Numbered from the stretch's first letter, positions 26,216-36,057 are shown. The stretch is 64,000 nucleotides of DNA from Nitrosopumilus piranensis (GCF_000875775.1 NZ_CP010868.1:1561707-1625706), one strand, 5' to 3'. Notes: generated by a model from the letters alone, not told the origin. Numbers and translations are program-made.

Positions 26216-28885
26216 TTGGATAAAAAAGAGATTCTAAAAGAATTTTCATCAGATCCTGACAAGTACTATAACGTCAAGCTGTTTTCAGAGAAGGGATTTG
26301 TAAGAAAATCATGTGCCAAGTGTGGCAGATTCTTTTGGACTCTGAATGCAGACAGGGACTTGTGCCCTGATGACGGACTAGACACGTACTCATTCATTGG
26401 AGATCCGCCAACTTCAAAGAGATTTGACTATACCCAATCATGGAAGCAGGTCGAAGAGTTTTTTGTAAAAAACAATCACACTTCAGTTAGCCGCTATCCT
26501 GTAGTGTGTCGCTGGCGTGATGACTTGTACTTTACAATAGCATCAGTTGTAGACTTTCAAAGAGTGATGGGAAGCAAGGTAGTATTTGAGTTTCCTGCAA
26601 ATCCTTTGGTTGTTCCGCAAACTTGTTTGCGATTCAAGGACTTGGAAAACGTCGGAGTTACCGGACGCCACTTTTCATCATTTTGCATGATAGGGCAGCA
26701 CAGCGTTCCAGATTTGGGAGGATATTGGAAAGACGAATGCGTTGATTTGGATTATAGATTACTAACTGAGCAATTTGGAATAAACAAAGACGAAGTAGTC
26801 TTTGTTGAAGATGTGTGGGCAGGCGGAGGCTCGTTTGGTCCATCACTAGAATACTTTGTGCGTGGACTGGAGCTTGGAAACGCAGTCTTTACTGAATTTC
26901 AGGGGGAGCTTGGACAACATACAACACTAGACCAGCGAGTAATTGACATGGGTGCAGGTCTTGAGAGATTTGCATGGATTACGATGGGAACGCCAACTGC
27001 GTATGACTGCTGCTTTGGCCCAATCAATCAGAAATTATTCAACACTATTGGAATTGATTCTGATTCAGAAATTTTGCGCAAGTACTTTACTGAAGTTGCA
27101 AAAGTAATTGATCACTATGATGACTTGAATGAGGTAAGACGAATTGCAATAAAGAATGCAGGAATTACAGATGAGCAGATGCAAAAGATGATCACGCCGC
27201 TGGAGGGAATGTATCTGATTGCAGATCACTTGCGTACTTTGATATTTGCAATTACTGATGGTGCGCTTCCATCAAATGTTGGCGGCGGATACAACTTGAG
27301 AATGATGTTGCGTCGAATCAATGCAACCATTTCAAAACTAAATGTAAAACTGGACATTGATGACTTGATTGATGCTCATGTAGACTATCTCAAGGACACG
27401 TATCCCGAACTTGATGAGAAGAGAGATGATGTAAAATCAATACTAAAACTCGAATCTGCAAGATACGAGGAATCCAAAGTTCACATGAAGAAAAAAGCAG
27501 ACAAGATAAAGGAAAAAGGAACTCCATCAGTTGATGAACTAATTACATACTACGAATCAGACGGAATCACTCCTGAATATCTTAAAGAAGTCGATGCAAT
27601 TTCAGAGATTCCATCATCATTTTATTCCAAGTTATCTGATTTGCACCAGTCTGACAAGAAAAAGGCAATTGCAGAACTTCCACTAGAAGGACTGCCAGAA
27701 ACTGAAACTCTATTTTACCAAGACGACCCAATGGAGTTTTCAGCCAAGGTACTCAAGGTAATTAAGGATATGGTAATTTTAGATAGGACATCATTTTACG
27801 CACGGGGTGGAGGCCAAGAGCCAGACCACGGAACAATAGCAGGATTTTCAGTAACAGATGTAGACAAGCATGCAAACATTATCGTTCACAAGCTAGAGGA
27901 CGGCACTCCAAAAGAAGGTGAGACCGTTTCATGCAAGGTTGATGAGACACGCCGCTCCAACATTACAAAAAACCATACCAGTACCCACATCCTTAATGCA
28001 TCATCACGCAAAGTTTTGGGTTCATGGATTTGGCAGCATTCAGCTTTCAAAGAAGATGATCATGCCAGACTAGACATTACTCATCACTCTTCTCTATCTA
28101 ATGACGAGATCAAAAAAATAGAAGATGCAGCTAACAACATGGTAAAACAAAATCTTAATGTCAACATTGACTATTACGATAGAGGAACTGCAGAGCAGAC
28201 ATATGGATTTAGAATTTACCAGGGAGGAGTTGTTCCAGTAAAAGCTGTTAGAATTGTTTCAATTGAAGACCAAGATGTTGAAGCATGTGGTGGAACACAT
28301 GTCAAAAAAACTGGCGACATTGAGCTAATCAAGATTACAAAGACTAAACGCATTCAAGACGGAGTGGTTCGTCTAGAGTTTGTATCAGGTCCTGGCGCAT
28401 TTGAATATGAGAAGCTGCAAGCTCAAGAATTAAAGAGAAAAGAAGAAGAAGCAAAGCAAAAAGAAGAGCTAGAAAAGAAACGTGAAGAAAACAAGCAAAA
28501 GACAAGAGAAAAGATTCCAGTACTACTAGAAAAGATTCTAGCTGGAGAATCAGTAGAAGAAGACGGAATATTCACCAAAGGAAAGTTGTGCTTTACTGCA
28601 AATCCTGATTATGATGATTATTTCCACCAGAACTTTGGCAAGAAAATAGTTGGAAAAGATGCAACAGCTGCATTTTGTGGAATCTTTGAAGCTGACCCAA
28701 CAGTTCGTGTAATAGTGTTCTCAGGTGAGCAATCAGGGGTTAATGCAGGCGAGATTGCCCGAGAAATAGCCTCAATTTTGGGCGGTTCTGGTGGTGGAGA
28801 TGCCAAATTTGCCCAAGGCGGTGGAAAAGACACATCTAAAAAAGACGAGGCAATAGCCAAAGCGAAATCGATGATTTTAGGATGA
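26216..28885 (+). CDS. alaS: Alanyl-tRNA synthetase, archaeal type
   Basis: An 889-residue enzyme attaching alanine to tRNA-Ala. It has the archaeal N-terminal zinc-like extension (SCAKCGRFFWTL), class II motif phrases (FQRVMGSKVVFEFPANPL; AGGGSFGPSLEYFVRGLELG) and the editing domain zinc ligands HTSTH near 590 and CGGTH near 695. The C-terminal oligomerisation domain ends in a glycine-rich GGSGGGDAKFAQGGGKDTS motif. It starts with TTG 26216 and lies 4 nt before leuS, so the two synthetases are probably co-transcribed. Confidence 0.96.
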   Translation: MDKKEILKEFSSDPDKYYNVKLFSEKGFVRKSCAKCGRFFWTLNADRDLCPDDGLDTYSFIGDPPTSKRFDYTQSWKQVEEFFVKNNHTSVSRYPVVCRWRDDLYFTIASVVDFQRVMGSKVVFEFPANPLVVPQTCLRFKDLENVGVTGRHFSSFCMIGQHSVPDLGGYWKDECVDLDYRLLTEQFGINKDEVVFVEDVWAGGGSFGPSLEYFVRGLELGNAVFTEFQGELGQHTTLDQRVIDMGAGLERFAWITMGTPTAYDCCFGPINQKLFNTIGIDSDSEILRKYFTEVAKVIDHYDDLNEVRRIAIKNAGITDEQMQKMITPLEGMYLIADHLRTLIFAITDGALPSNVGGGYNLRMMLRRINATISKLNVKLDIDDLIDAHVDYLKDTYPELDEKRDDVKSILKLESARYEESKVHMKKKADKIKEKGTPSVDELITYYESDGITPEYLKEVDAISEIPSSFYSKLSDLHQSDKKKAIAELPLEGLPETETLFYQDDPMEFSAKVLKVIKDMVILDRTSFYARGGGQEPDHGTIAGFSVTDVDKHANIIVHKLEDGTPKEGETVSCKVDETRRSNITKNHTSTHILNASSRKVLGSWIWQHSAFKEDDHARLDITHHSSLSNDEIKKIEDAANNMVKQNLNVNIDYYDRGTAEQTYGFRIYQGGVVPVKAVRIVSIEDQDVEACGGTHVKKTGDIELIKITKTKRIQDGVVRLEFVSGPGAFEYEKLQAQELKRKEEEAKQKEELEKKREENKQKTREKIPVLLEKILAGESVEEDGIFTKGKLCFTANPDYDDYFHQNFGKKIVGKDATAAFCGIFEADPTVRVIVFSGEQSGVNAGEIAREIASILGGSGGGDAKFAQGGGKDTSKKDEAIAKAKSMILG

Positions 28886-28889
28886 GACA

Positions 28890-31757
28890 ATGACAATTAA
28901 CTGGACTGAGATTGAAAAAAAGTGGCGAGACAAATGGGCCAAATCAAAAGACTTTGAGACAAACCCAAATGACAAACCAAAAAAATTCATTACAGTTGCA
29001 TATCCATATCCAAACTCTCCGCAACATATCGGACATGGAAGAACATACACACTAGCTGATGTTCATGCAAGATTTTATCGAATGAAAGGATACAATGTAC
29101 TATTCCCAATGGGATTCCATTATACGGGAACACCTGTACTTGGCATGGCAAAAAGAATCGAGTCTGGAGAAAAAGAGATACTTGATGGGTTAAGAAACAT
29201 CTACCATGTTCCTGAAGATGCAATAAAGTCATTTGTTAAACCAATAAAGATTGCAGATTACTTTCATGAAGAGATAAAATCTGGAATGATTGAGATGGGG
29301 TATTCCATTGATTGGCGTCGTGAATTTACAACTATAGTTCCAGGTTATCAGAAATTTATTGAATGGCAAATCACCACACTAAAAGAAAAGGGTAGAATCA
29401 TTCAGGGTAGTCATCCAGTTGGATGGTGTCCTGTTGATCAAAACCCAGTATCACAGCACGATACAATGGGCGATGTAGAACCAAAGATTGATGATAAGAA
29501 TTTCTTGATAAAGTTCAAGCTAGATGAATTTGTATTTCCAATTACGACTCTTCGACCTGAAACTATATTTGGTATTACAAATCTCTGGGTCAATCCAAAT
29601 ACTGTTTACAAAAAGGTGTCAGTTGATAATGAAACTTGGATAGTCTCAGAACAATGTGCAAAGAAACTAGAATTCTTTGAGAAAAAAGTATCAGTAATTG
29701 GCGAGATTCCAGGTAGTGAGATAATTGGCAAGAATGCCACTAATCATGACGGACGAGAGATTCCAATACTGCCAGCTGACTTTGTAGAGCCCAGCATGGG
29801 AACAGGATTAGTAATGTCTGTGCCTGCACATGCTCCAAAAGACTATCAGGCATTGATGGATTTGAAGGCAAAAGGACACGAACTGGCCTCAAAATTAGAG
29901 CCTATTCCAATTATTGGTACAGAAGGATATGGCGCCATTCCAGCAAAAGACATTGTAGAGAAAATGGGAATCTCAGACCAGTCTGATGACAAGTTAGAAG
30001 AGGCTACCAAGGAACTATATCTCAAAGAATTTACTGATGGAAAGCTAAATGACAAATGTGCACAGTTTGAAAATGAGAAGGTACAGTTTGGTCGAGACAA
30101 AATTAGAGTTTGGTTGCAAGAAAATAATTTTCTAGAAAAATTCCCAGTGTTAGAGAATGCACCGGTGAAATGTCGCTGCGGAGCTGAATGTGTTGTAAAA
30201 ATATTGAACAACCAGTGGTTCTTGAACTATGGCGATGAAGAATGGAAGGGATTAGCTCGCAAATGTTTAGATGAGATGAACATTCTACCTAACAATATCA
30301 AGACAGAGTTTGTTGAAGTAATTGATTGGTTGCATGAGCGAGCTTGTGCAAGACAACAGGGACTTGGAACTAAACTACCATGGGACAAGGACTGGATTGT
30401 AGAGTCATTATCAGACAGTGTAATTTACATGGCATACTATACTATATCGAGATTTGTAAATGATGGAACAGTACAACCTGAGAATCTTAGCAAAGAATTC
30501 TTTGATTATGTTTTGTTAGATAAAGGCGATGTGACACAAGCTGCCAATTCATCAAATCTTTCTGAAGATGTAATTAATACAATGAAAAAAGAATTCCAAT
30601 ACTTTTATCCAGTTGATTCAAGGCATTCGGGTCGTGATTTGGTACAGAACCACTTGTCATTTTTTGTACTAAACCACGTTGCAATCTTTGATAAAAAATT
30701 GTGGCCACAAGAAATTGTTGTTAACGGTAGTGTGATGATGGATGGAGCTAAAATGTCAAAGAGTATGGGAAACATCATTCCATTGCGAGCTGCAATAAAA
30801 GATCATGGTGCAGACCCAATTAGATTGGCAATCATATCGTCTGCTGAATTACTCCAAGATGCTGATTTTAACATGGAGTCAGTTTCAGGCATTCAAAGCA
30901 AGCTAGAGTCGCTTTTAGAGGAGTGCTCTAGGCTCAAAAAAGGTCAGATTGGCAATTTGCAAGCAGAAGACAGGTGGATTCTCTCCAAAACCCAGAGCAA
31001 AATAGCTGAAGTCACAGAAGCAGTAGAAAAAATGAGATTGCGCGAGGCACTACATGATATCTTGTTTACATTTGAGACTGACTTGAGCTGGTATCAAAAA
31101 CGAGTTCAAGCAAAAGAACGAGGAGATGTTTCAGGAATTTTACACCAGATAAATTCTGCTCGAGTTGCAATGCTGTCTCCATTTGCACCACATGTTAGTG
31201 AGGAGATGTGGGAAAAATTAGGAAATTCAGAACTAGTATCAAAGGCACAATGGCCAGAATATTCTAAAGATGATGTAGATGCTGTATCAATTCAAGCTGA
31301 AGAGTTGTTAAAATCAACTATAGATGATATTGCAAGTATTCTCAAGGTTACAAAAATCACTCCAAAAAAAATTGTAATCTATGTAAACTCAGATGAAATA
31401 AAATCCAAAATCTATCGCAAGATACTTAGTATCATGGTAGGCGGTCAAAACAACATGGGAGTTGTGATGAAGGAGTTAATTGCAGATCCTAATACTGCTG
31501 ATGCCAAAAAGATGCCAGACTATGTACAAAAAGTAATCAAGGATTTGCATTCTGAATCTGAGAGTATCAAAAGAATGAAGCTTGAAGCTGAATCCTTTGA
31601 TGAAAAAGAGTTCCTAAAATCAGAACTATCAAGCATTGGTAAGAAAGAGTTTGGAGTAGATATTACAGTGTATTCTAAATCAGATGATGATATCTATGAT
31701 CCAAAGGGAAAAGCTAGACATGCAAGGCCATTCAAACCTGCAATACTGATTGAGTGA
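28890..31757 (+). CDS. leuS: Leucyl-tRNA synthetase, archaeal type
   Basis: A 955-residue class I synthetase. The HIGH motif appears as PNSPQHIGHGRTYTLAD near residue 42 and KMSKS as DGAKMSKSMGN near 620. The CP1 editing domain (about 180-470) has the TTLRPETIFG threonine-rich motif, and zinc-type cysteines occur in CRCGAECVVKIL. The length and domain order match archaeal LeuRS. A ribosome-binding AGGATGA lies at the end of alaS, a few nt before its ATG. Confidence 0.96.
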   Translation: MTINWTEIEKKWRDKWAKSKDFETNPNDKPKKFITVAYPYPNSPQHIGHGRTYTLADVHARFYRMKGYNVLFPMGFHYTGTPVLGMAKRIESGEKEILDGLRNIYHVPEDAIKSFVKPIKIADYFHEEIKSGMIEMGYSIDWRREFTTIVPGYQKFIEWQITTLKEKGRIIQGSHPVGWCPVDQNPVSQHDTMGDVEPKIDDKNFLIKFKLDEFVFPITTLRPETIFGITNLWVNPNTVYKKVSVDNETWIVSEQCAKKLEFFEKKVSVIGEIPGSEIIGKNATNHDGREIPILPADFVEPSMGTGLVMSVPAHAPKDYQALMDLKAKGHELASKLEPIPIIGTEGYGAIPAKDIVEKMGISDQSDDKLEEATKELYLKEFTDGKLNDKCAQFENEKVQFGRDKIRVWLQENNFLEKFPVLENAPVKCRCGAECVVKILNNQWFLNYGDEEWKGLARKCLDEMNILPNNIKTEFVEVIDWLHERACARQQGLGTKLPWDKDWIVESLSDSVIYMAYYTISRFVNDGTVQPENLSKEFFDYVLLDKGDVTQAANSSNLSEDVINTMKKEFQYFYPVDSRHSGRDLVQNHLSFFVLNHVAIFDKKLWPQEIVVNGSVMMDGAKMSKSMGNIIPLRAAIKDHGADPIRLAIISSAELLQDADFNMESVSGIQSKLESLLEECSRLKKGQIGNLQAEDRWILSKTQSKIAEVTEAVEKMRLREALHDILFTFETDLSWYQKRVQAKERGDVSGILHQINSARVAMLSPFAPHVSEEMWEKLGNSELVSKAQWPEYSKDDVDAVSIQAEELLKSTIDDIASILKVTKITPKKIVIYVNSDEIKSKIYRKILSIMVGGQNNMGVVMKELIADPNTADAKKMPDYVQKVIKDLHSESESIKRMKLEAESFDEKEFLKSELSSIGKKEFGVDITVYSKSDDDIYDPKGKARHARPFKPAILIE

Positions 31758-32189
31758 TTTAGTCGTTCTAAGAGAATTATAATTTTAGATGTAATTCTAG
31801 GCTTTAGCTAATTTACATTGAATTGCAGGAGAACTAAATATTTTATGGTGAATTTATCGTAAGTGAAAATTGATCAGCAAAGACAGATGGCACTACAACT
31901 GCAGGATAGTCTAAACCTGAAACATCAGATTAACTGCGCTTACATTCCACAAATAATCATCGTCATTTAATGGAATATGAGTGTATGATTGCAATGATAG
32001 ATGTACAATCTCAACGGATCCTCCAATTTTTTCTACTTGCGCCATACTATTACTACATCATACTAGCATGAGAACAATTCCAAAAGCGAAATGTCAGATA
32101 TGAATAATTGTTCTTTTATACTAGATTGCAAAAAATCAAAAAAGTTGCATAGTTATAGATTGAAATTTCAGTAAAAACAGGAGCAGACA
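31758..32189. other. 432-nt intergenic region
   Basis: Apart from a possible 44-codon frame on the minus strand (31911-32045) nothing is recognised. AT-rich promoter-like runs near 32110-32160 precede the uracil-DNA glycosylase gene. Confidence 0.4.
31911..32045 (-). CDS. Possible micro-protein (44 aa), uncertain
   Basis: ATG 32045 to TAG encodes a peptide starting MAQVEKIGGSVEIVHLSL and containing a run of aspartates. Coding character is plausible (hydrophobic/charged alternation, standard codons) but no family or ribosome-binding site is evident. It may be the remnant of a longer gene. Confidence 0.3.
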   Translation of the reverse strand: MAQVEKIGGSVEIVHLSLQSYTHIPLNDDDYLWNVSAVNLMFQV

Positions 32190-32852
32190 GTGAGAAAACA
32201 AACAATCACAACTCTAAACAAAAAGATCAAAGATTGTCAAAAATGCCCAAGACTATCTACATACATCAGAGATGTTGCCAAAACCAAAGTCAGGCGATTC
32301 AAAGAAGAATCATACTACGGCAGACCACTATCAGGATTTGGAGACATTAAGGCAAAACTGCTCATAATAGGATTGGCACCTGCAGCGCACGGCGGAAACA
32401 GAACAGGCAGAATGTTTACAGGTGATTCATCAGGTGACTGGGTAGCAAAAGTAATGCACAAGACAGGGTTTGCAAATATACCAATTTCTCAGACCACCAA
32501 TGACGGACTGGTACTAAATAACGCATACATTACAGCTGCAGTAAGATGCGCACCTCCACAAAACAAGCCAACAAAAGAGGAGATGCAAAACTGCCACCCA
32601 TATCTTGAGCAAGAACTCCAGATACTAGGTAACGTCACAACCATACTATGTCTTGGAAAAATAGCATATGATCCCACATGCAAGTTACTCCAAGTAAAGC
32701 CAGAAAAGTTTGGACACAACAAGACATTTCATTACAACACCATAACAGTAATCACGTCTTATCATCCATCAAAGCAAAACACACAGACAGGCAGACTGTC
32801 TTGGAGTGACTGGTATGCAGTATTCAAAAAGGCAAAAAAACTAGCTAGATAG
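32190..32852 (+). CDS. Uracil-DNA glycosylase, family 5 (UDGb-like)
   Basis: A 220-residue DNA repair enzyme that removes uracil, and in this family also hypoxanthine, from DNA. Motif 1 GLAPAAHGGNRTGRMFTGD (about 71-89) is the UDGb form, lacking the catalytic Asp/Asn of other families. The second motif is YHPSKQNTQTGRL near 191. Iron-sulfur ligands are visible as CQKCPR near 17, VRCAPP near 114 and NCHPY near 129. The GTG start is supported by AGGA about 8 nt upstream. Relevance: cytosine deamination repair. Confidence 0.9.
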   Translation: MRKQTITTLNKKIKDCQKCPRLSTYIRDVAKTKVRRFKEESYYGRPLSGFGDIKAKLLIIGLAPAAHGGNRTGRMFTGDSSGDWVAKVMHKTGFANIPISQTTNDGLVLNNAYITAAVRCAPPQNKPTKEEMQNCHPYLEQELQILGNVTTILCLGKIAYDPTCKLLQVKPEKFGHNKTFHYNTITVITSYHPSKQNTQTGRLSWSDWYAVFKKAKKLAR

Positions 32853-32925
32853 TCACGCAAATTTCAAATTTAAATTAATGCTACAATTCTCAAATTAAAA
32901 AAAGAGTCATTCCACTCTAATTTGT

Positions 32926-33246
32926 ATGGCGCATAAACAATACATGTCAGCAATCCCAAATAAAAAAATGAAAAAATCAAATTCCAAATCAATTATAACA
33001 ATTGCAGCAGTACTTGCAGGTATCGGATTGGCACTTTTGGCATATCTGATGTTTTATGTCGCACCAGATGAGAATATAGAGCTAGTCAAGATAATAGCAA
33101 TTACAGATAACGGTTGTATTGCAGAGACACTTGATGGATATGCAGTAAACATTGGAAATTGCCAAGGAAAGTCTGGAGACTATGTCAATGCACTAGTTGA
33201 TCAAAAGCTCAAAGAAAGAGCTGCACTGATGAATCCGACAAGCTAG
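32926..33246 (+). CDS. Small single-span membrane protein
   Basis: 106 residues: a basic N-terminus, one membrane helix (IITIAAVLAGIGLALLAYLM, about 25-46) and an outward soluble domain of about 60 residues with two cysteines (NGCIAET and GNCQGK) that could pair. No family is recognised. It ends 4 nt before the convergent gene's stop. Confidence 0.65.
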   Translation: MAHKQYMSAIPNKKMKKSNSKSIITIAAVLAGIGLALLAYLMFYVAPDENIELVKIIAITDNGCIAETLDGYAVNIGNCQGKSGDYVNALVDQKLKERAALMNPTS

Positions 33247-33250
33247 TTTT

Positions 33251-33562
33251 TTACAATTCGTTTATTGCGTCTTGGATGCCATCAACCCATCCACCAACGT
33301 TGAACACCCCAAACTTGTAGACTTTCTCTCCGCTACTGGTACGAACACTGATGCATGCCTTTTTCATGATCAGCCCCTCCCTCCAGGTCCTCACTATATC
33401 AGATAAGGGAATATCAAGCAGTGTCTCTCCCATGCTTTTTGAGAAATCCATTACACGAGACTTTGTCTTGTCAAATGCAATTCTCGTGGTAGTTAGAGTC
33501 AGTATCCCAGGACCAAGATTGTCTTCGTTGCAGTCTTCTTGCTGTAGTTTTTTCTCACTCAT
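33251..33562 (-). CDS. Small PH/GRAM-like domain protein
   Basis: About 103 residues from ATG 33562, which overlaps the stop region of the upstream gene by 8 nt. The beta-rich pattern (PGILTLTTTRIAFDKTKSRV; IPLSDIVRTWREGLIMKKAC; GEKVYKFGVFNVGGWVDGIQ) with a final helix resembles PH/GRAM-like folds used in lipid or protein binding. The assignment is by pattern only. Coupled translation with the preceding gene is likely. Confidence 0.65.
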   Translation of the reverse strand: MSEKKLQQEDCNEDNLGPGILTLTTTRIAFDKTKSRVMDFSKSMGETLLDIPLSDIVRTWREGLIMKKACISVRTSSGEKVYKFGVFNVGGWVDGIQDAINEL

Positions 33563-33746
33563 GTCTTGCTTTGAGTAGTCTGGCAACTTCTGCAACTAGT
33601 TTTTCGTCTTTGTTTACCAAATCAATTAGTGCCTTTTTGTATTCTTGGTCGCCCCACTTGTCTTGTGCAAACATCTGCTTTACCAAATTTACAATATCAG
33701 ACTTGTTTTTCTGGTGATCATGTCGTGCATTATCTAGATTATCCAA
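33555..33746 (-). CDS. Small helical charged protein (63 aa)
   Basis: An all-helical, charged 63-residue protein (KSDIVNLVKQMFAQDKWGDQ; LIDLVNKDEKLVAEVARLLK). Its 3' end overlaps the start of the PH-like gene by 8 nt, so the pair forms an operon. No known family is recognised. Confidence 0.6.
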   Translation of the reverse strand: MDNLDNARHDHQKNKSDIVNLVKQMFAQDKWGDQEYKKALIDLVNKDEKLVAEVARLLKARHE

Positions 33747-33883
33747 TGGTTTGGATTAGTTACAATACAAAATTAATCTTTAGTAATTCATTTTTCGATA
33801 TCAAAATAATTAAAATAAAAAAAAGTTAGCACTATTAAATATATTATCACCATGTTAAATATGATAAACGAAAAATCCCACTA

Positions 33884-34393
33884 ATGGCACAAATAAATGA
33901 AACAGCAGTAGAACAAAATCTCAATATCGGTATTGCTGATCAAGACAGAGAAGGGGTAGTCAGTATACTTACTTCCTTGCTCTCTGATGAGTATGTCCTG
34001 TATACAAAAACAAGAAACTATCACTGGAATGTGGTTAGTCCGCATTTTAATGACTATCACAAATTCTTTGAAGGTCAATATGGAGAAATCGAAGTCATAA
34101 TTGATGATATCGCAGAGAGAATTCGACAACTTGGAGGAAAAGCAATTGCTACACTTGATGAATTAAAGTCACATGCAAGGCTACCAGAGCATCCTGGTCA
34201 ATACCCTACAGATAGAGAGATGTTTGCCAATCTTGTCTCAGACCAGGAATCAATTATCAGAAATCTGAGAGAGGATCTTGAAAAATCTGACAAGAGTTTC
34301 CACGATATGGGAACAAGCGATTTTTTGACAGGATTAATGGAGCAACACGAAAAAATGCTTTGGATGCTACGTGCAACAGCTCCTACATCCTAA
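33884..34393 (+). CDS. dps: Dps-family ferritin-like protein
   Basis: A 169-residue four-helix ferritin-like protein of the Dps group, which oxidises ferrous iron with peroxide, stores iron in a dodecamer and protects DNA. The inter-subunit ferroxidase site is visible in TRNYHWNVVSPHFNDYHKFF and QYGEIEVIIDDIAERIR; the length is typical. It is preceded by AT-rich promoter DNA with TATTAAATATATTA near 33833. Confidence 0.93.
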   Translation: MAQINETAVEQNLNIGIADQDREGVVSILTSLLSDEYVLYTKTRNYHWNVVSPHFNDYHKFFEGQYGEIEVIIDDIAERIRQLGGKAIATLDELKSHARLPEHPGQYPTDREMFANLVSDQESIIRNLREDLEKSDKSFHDMGTSDFLTGLMEQHEKMLWMLRATAPTS

Positions 34394-34742
34394 TCTTTTT
34401 TTATTTTTATAAATAATTTAATTACTTTGGATTCATATCTCTAAAGTGAATTCAAGTGAAGGCAGATCTGTATAGCATTAGAAGATAATACATCTTTCTT
34501 ATCACGAATTCACTACTGGTCTATAGTGTTTGTAATAATTAAGATAGGTTCCAGTTGATTTCATTTAGTATCAAATCAATTCATGCAGATCTTAATTGCT
34601 TGTTTTGCTAAAGTGGTTTTGGAGGAAACAGAAAAAAATCCATCTAGAAACAATTGAGAATAGTCTAAACAGTGATTTATTACAATCTATGTTTTGCTCT
34701 TTAGTTGTTTCTTTATGGAATTACTCTAGAAGGTGAATCGAT
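34394..34742. other. Intergenic region with a 9-bp inverted repeat
   Basis: 349 nt without a gene. AGTGAATTC (34445-34453) and GAATTCACT (34506-34514) are perfect complements, able to form a stem with a loop of about 52 nt. T-rich DNA right after dps (34396-34425) fits termination. Whether the inverted repeat marks a small RNA or a regulator site is unknown. Confidence 0.35.
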
Positions 34743-35183
34743 ATGATTTATGATATTTTACATGGTTTTGAAAAACATGTACCACACAACACTGATGAAG
34801 TCCGTTACAAAGTTTTGACGCCTGCTTACAGGTTTGTCACATCAACTGACTTTGTCATAGGTGTTATTGTAGTAGCATTGGTTCTAGCATTAATGCTGCT
34901 TCCAACAGCCTTTGCAATGACACAAGTAAACATTGAACGTGCATCCATAAAGGAACTCTATGTAGAGTTTAATGGGACATATCACTTGTATGCATTTAAG
35001 TTGTGTGCAGGAGACAAGCCATTACGCTATGCCAAAATCATAGTAACTTCTGACTCGAGTATGGTGACTGTAGACGTTAACAAGACCATAAAGGAAAACA
35101 AGTGCAGAAACTTTGGTGTAAACATCACTGCCGATAATGTCGACAGCATACATGCAAAACTAGTAAAACAAATTAGAGCATAA
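34743..35183 (+). CDS. Membrane-anchored secreted-domain protein (146 aa)
   Basis: An N-terminal cytoplasmic part of about 36 residues precedes one membrane helix (FVIGVIVVALVLALMLLPTAFA). An outside beta-rich domain of about 85 residues follows, with two cysteines (KLCAGDK; NKCRNFG). No family is recognised. AGGTGA lies about 6 nt before ATG, a strong ribosome-binding site. Confidence 0.68.
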   Translation: MIYDILHGFEKHVPHNTDEVRYKVLTPAYRFVTSTDFVIGVIVVALVLALMLLPTAFAMTQVNIERASIKELYVEFNGTYHLYAFKLCAGDKPLRYAKIIVTSDSSMVTVDVNKTIKENKCRNFGVNITADNVDSIHAKLVKQIRA

Positions 35184-35296
35184 CTCTAATAGTTGGATCA
35201 ATGGCATGATCCAATTTTTCTTTTTAACCAGATTAGTTTTCTTGTGATTTTTTCATGAATTTTGTTAATAATATAAACAAATTCCTTTCTCAGATT

Positions 35297-35464
35297 TCAA
35301 ACTCCAACACTTCTCATGGCAGCACATGCCTTGTTTCCCTTGCTCCAGCACTTGCAAGAACATGACACTGCCTTTCCGCTCTTGATATCTTTGACTACTT
35401 TATGAAATACTCCCTCTCTAACCTTTGATGGAATGGTTAGTGTTTCGTATTTCTCAGAGTCCAT
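35297..35464 (-). CDS. Micro-protein with CxCxCW cluster (55 aa)
   Basis: ATG 35464 to TGA gives a 55-residue basic protein with four cysteines in its C-terminal half: VSCSCKCWSKGNKACAAM. The pattern suggests a metal-binding knuckle. The reading frame is free of rare-codon stretches and ends cleanly, and it lies in a run of similar small cysteine proteins. Family not recognised. Confidence 0.6.
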   Translation of the reverse strand: MDSEKYETLTIPSKVREGVFHKVVKDIKSGKAVSCSCKCWSKGNKACAAMRSVGV

Positions 35465-35496
35465 AAAATTATTAGAAAAATTCTCAATTTAAAAAT

Positions 35497-35637
35497 TTAG
35501 AATCCTTCCTCATTGGTGTCAGGTTGTGCATTAACGCTCTCAAAAGTCATCTCTTGTTTCTGACAAGATTCACATTTTTCCCACATGCCAAACTCGTTTC
35601 TGATTTTTCCCTTGCCATCGCATCTCAAACATGGCAT
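35497..35637 (-). CDS. DnaJ-type zinc-knuckle micro-protein (46 aa)
   Basis: ATG 35637 to TAA. It starts MPCLRCDGKGKI and continues to KCESCQ, so two CxxC pairs about 15 residues apart, the first in the CxxCxGxG form used by DnaJ zinc domains. The C-terminus is acidic. A likely zinc-binding protein; partner unknown. It lies 32 nt upstream of the 55-aa micro-gene on the same strand. Confidence 0.65.
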   Translation of the reverse strand: MPCLRCDGKGKIRNEFGMWEKCESCQKQEMTFESVNAQPDTNEEGF

Positions 35638-35679
35638 AAAATTTCTACAAGGCACAAAAACTTAAGATTTTTGATAGTC

Positions 35680-35814
35680 TTACTTTTTTGCCTTTTGTGG
35701 TTTGGAATGAGCCTTTACCATGTGCCTCATTGTTCTTTGAGGATCATTAAACTCCATCTTGCATATCTTGCAGACAAGACCAGGCTCTTCCTGCTTCTTT
35801 TTGAAGAGATTCAT
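35680..35814 (-). CDS. C2H2 zinc-finger micro-protein (44 aa)
   Basis: ATG 35814 to TAA encodes 44 residues with one C2H2 finger: CKICKMEFNDPQRTMRHMVK followed by AH, that is C-x2-C-x12-H-x4-H, flanked by lysine-rich ends. Single C2H2 fingers of this sort occur in thaumarchaea and are thought to bind nucleic acid. It forms a same-strand series with the next two micro-genes. Confidence 0.7.
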   Translation of the reverse strand: MNLFKKKQEEPGLVCKICKMEFNDPQRTMRHMVKAHSKPQKAKK

Positions 35815-35939
35815 GGAAATGACGCAGGTTGGTTTCAATATTAATTGTGAAAAGGCAAAGAGTGTAGATTTTAGTTAAAAAAAATCAATACAGGAAATTT
35901 GGAGTATGGATAAATATGCGAAATGGTAATTTGTACTAT

Positions 35940-35978
35940 TCAAGAATCCTGCAAAGCCTACTACCTTTGCAGGCTTGA
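35940..35978. ncRNA. Strong hairpin, candidate structured RNA or terminator
   Basis: CCTGCAAAG (35948-35956) and CTTTGCAGG (35965-35973) pair perfectly around an 8-nt loop. The flanks TCAAG (35940-35944) and CTTGA (35974-35978) extend the stem by 5 bp with a 3-nt bulge. No U-run follows on the plus strand. It could be part of a small RNA or an mRNA end element. Function inferred from pairing only. Confidence 0.4.
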
Positions 35979-36057
35979 ATCCTGATTGTACAGTATGTTT
36001 TTGCTTGGTAAATTAGACCAATGCCCCAAGCAACGACATACTTGCAGTCAAAAATTA

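Noticed and set aside
35524-35844. Plus-strand 106-codon frame
   Set aside because: Antisense to two minus-strand zinc-finger micro-genes that have far better motifs.
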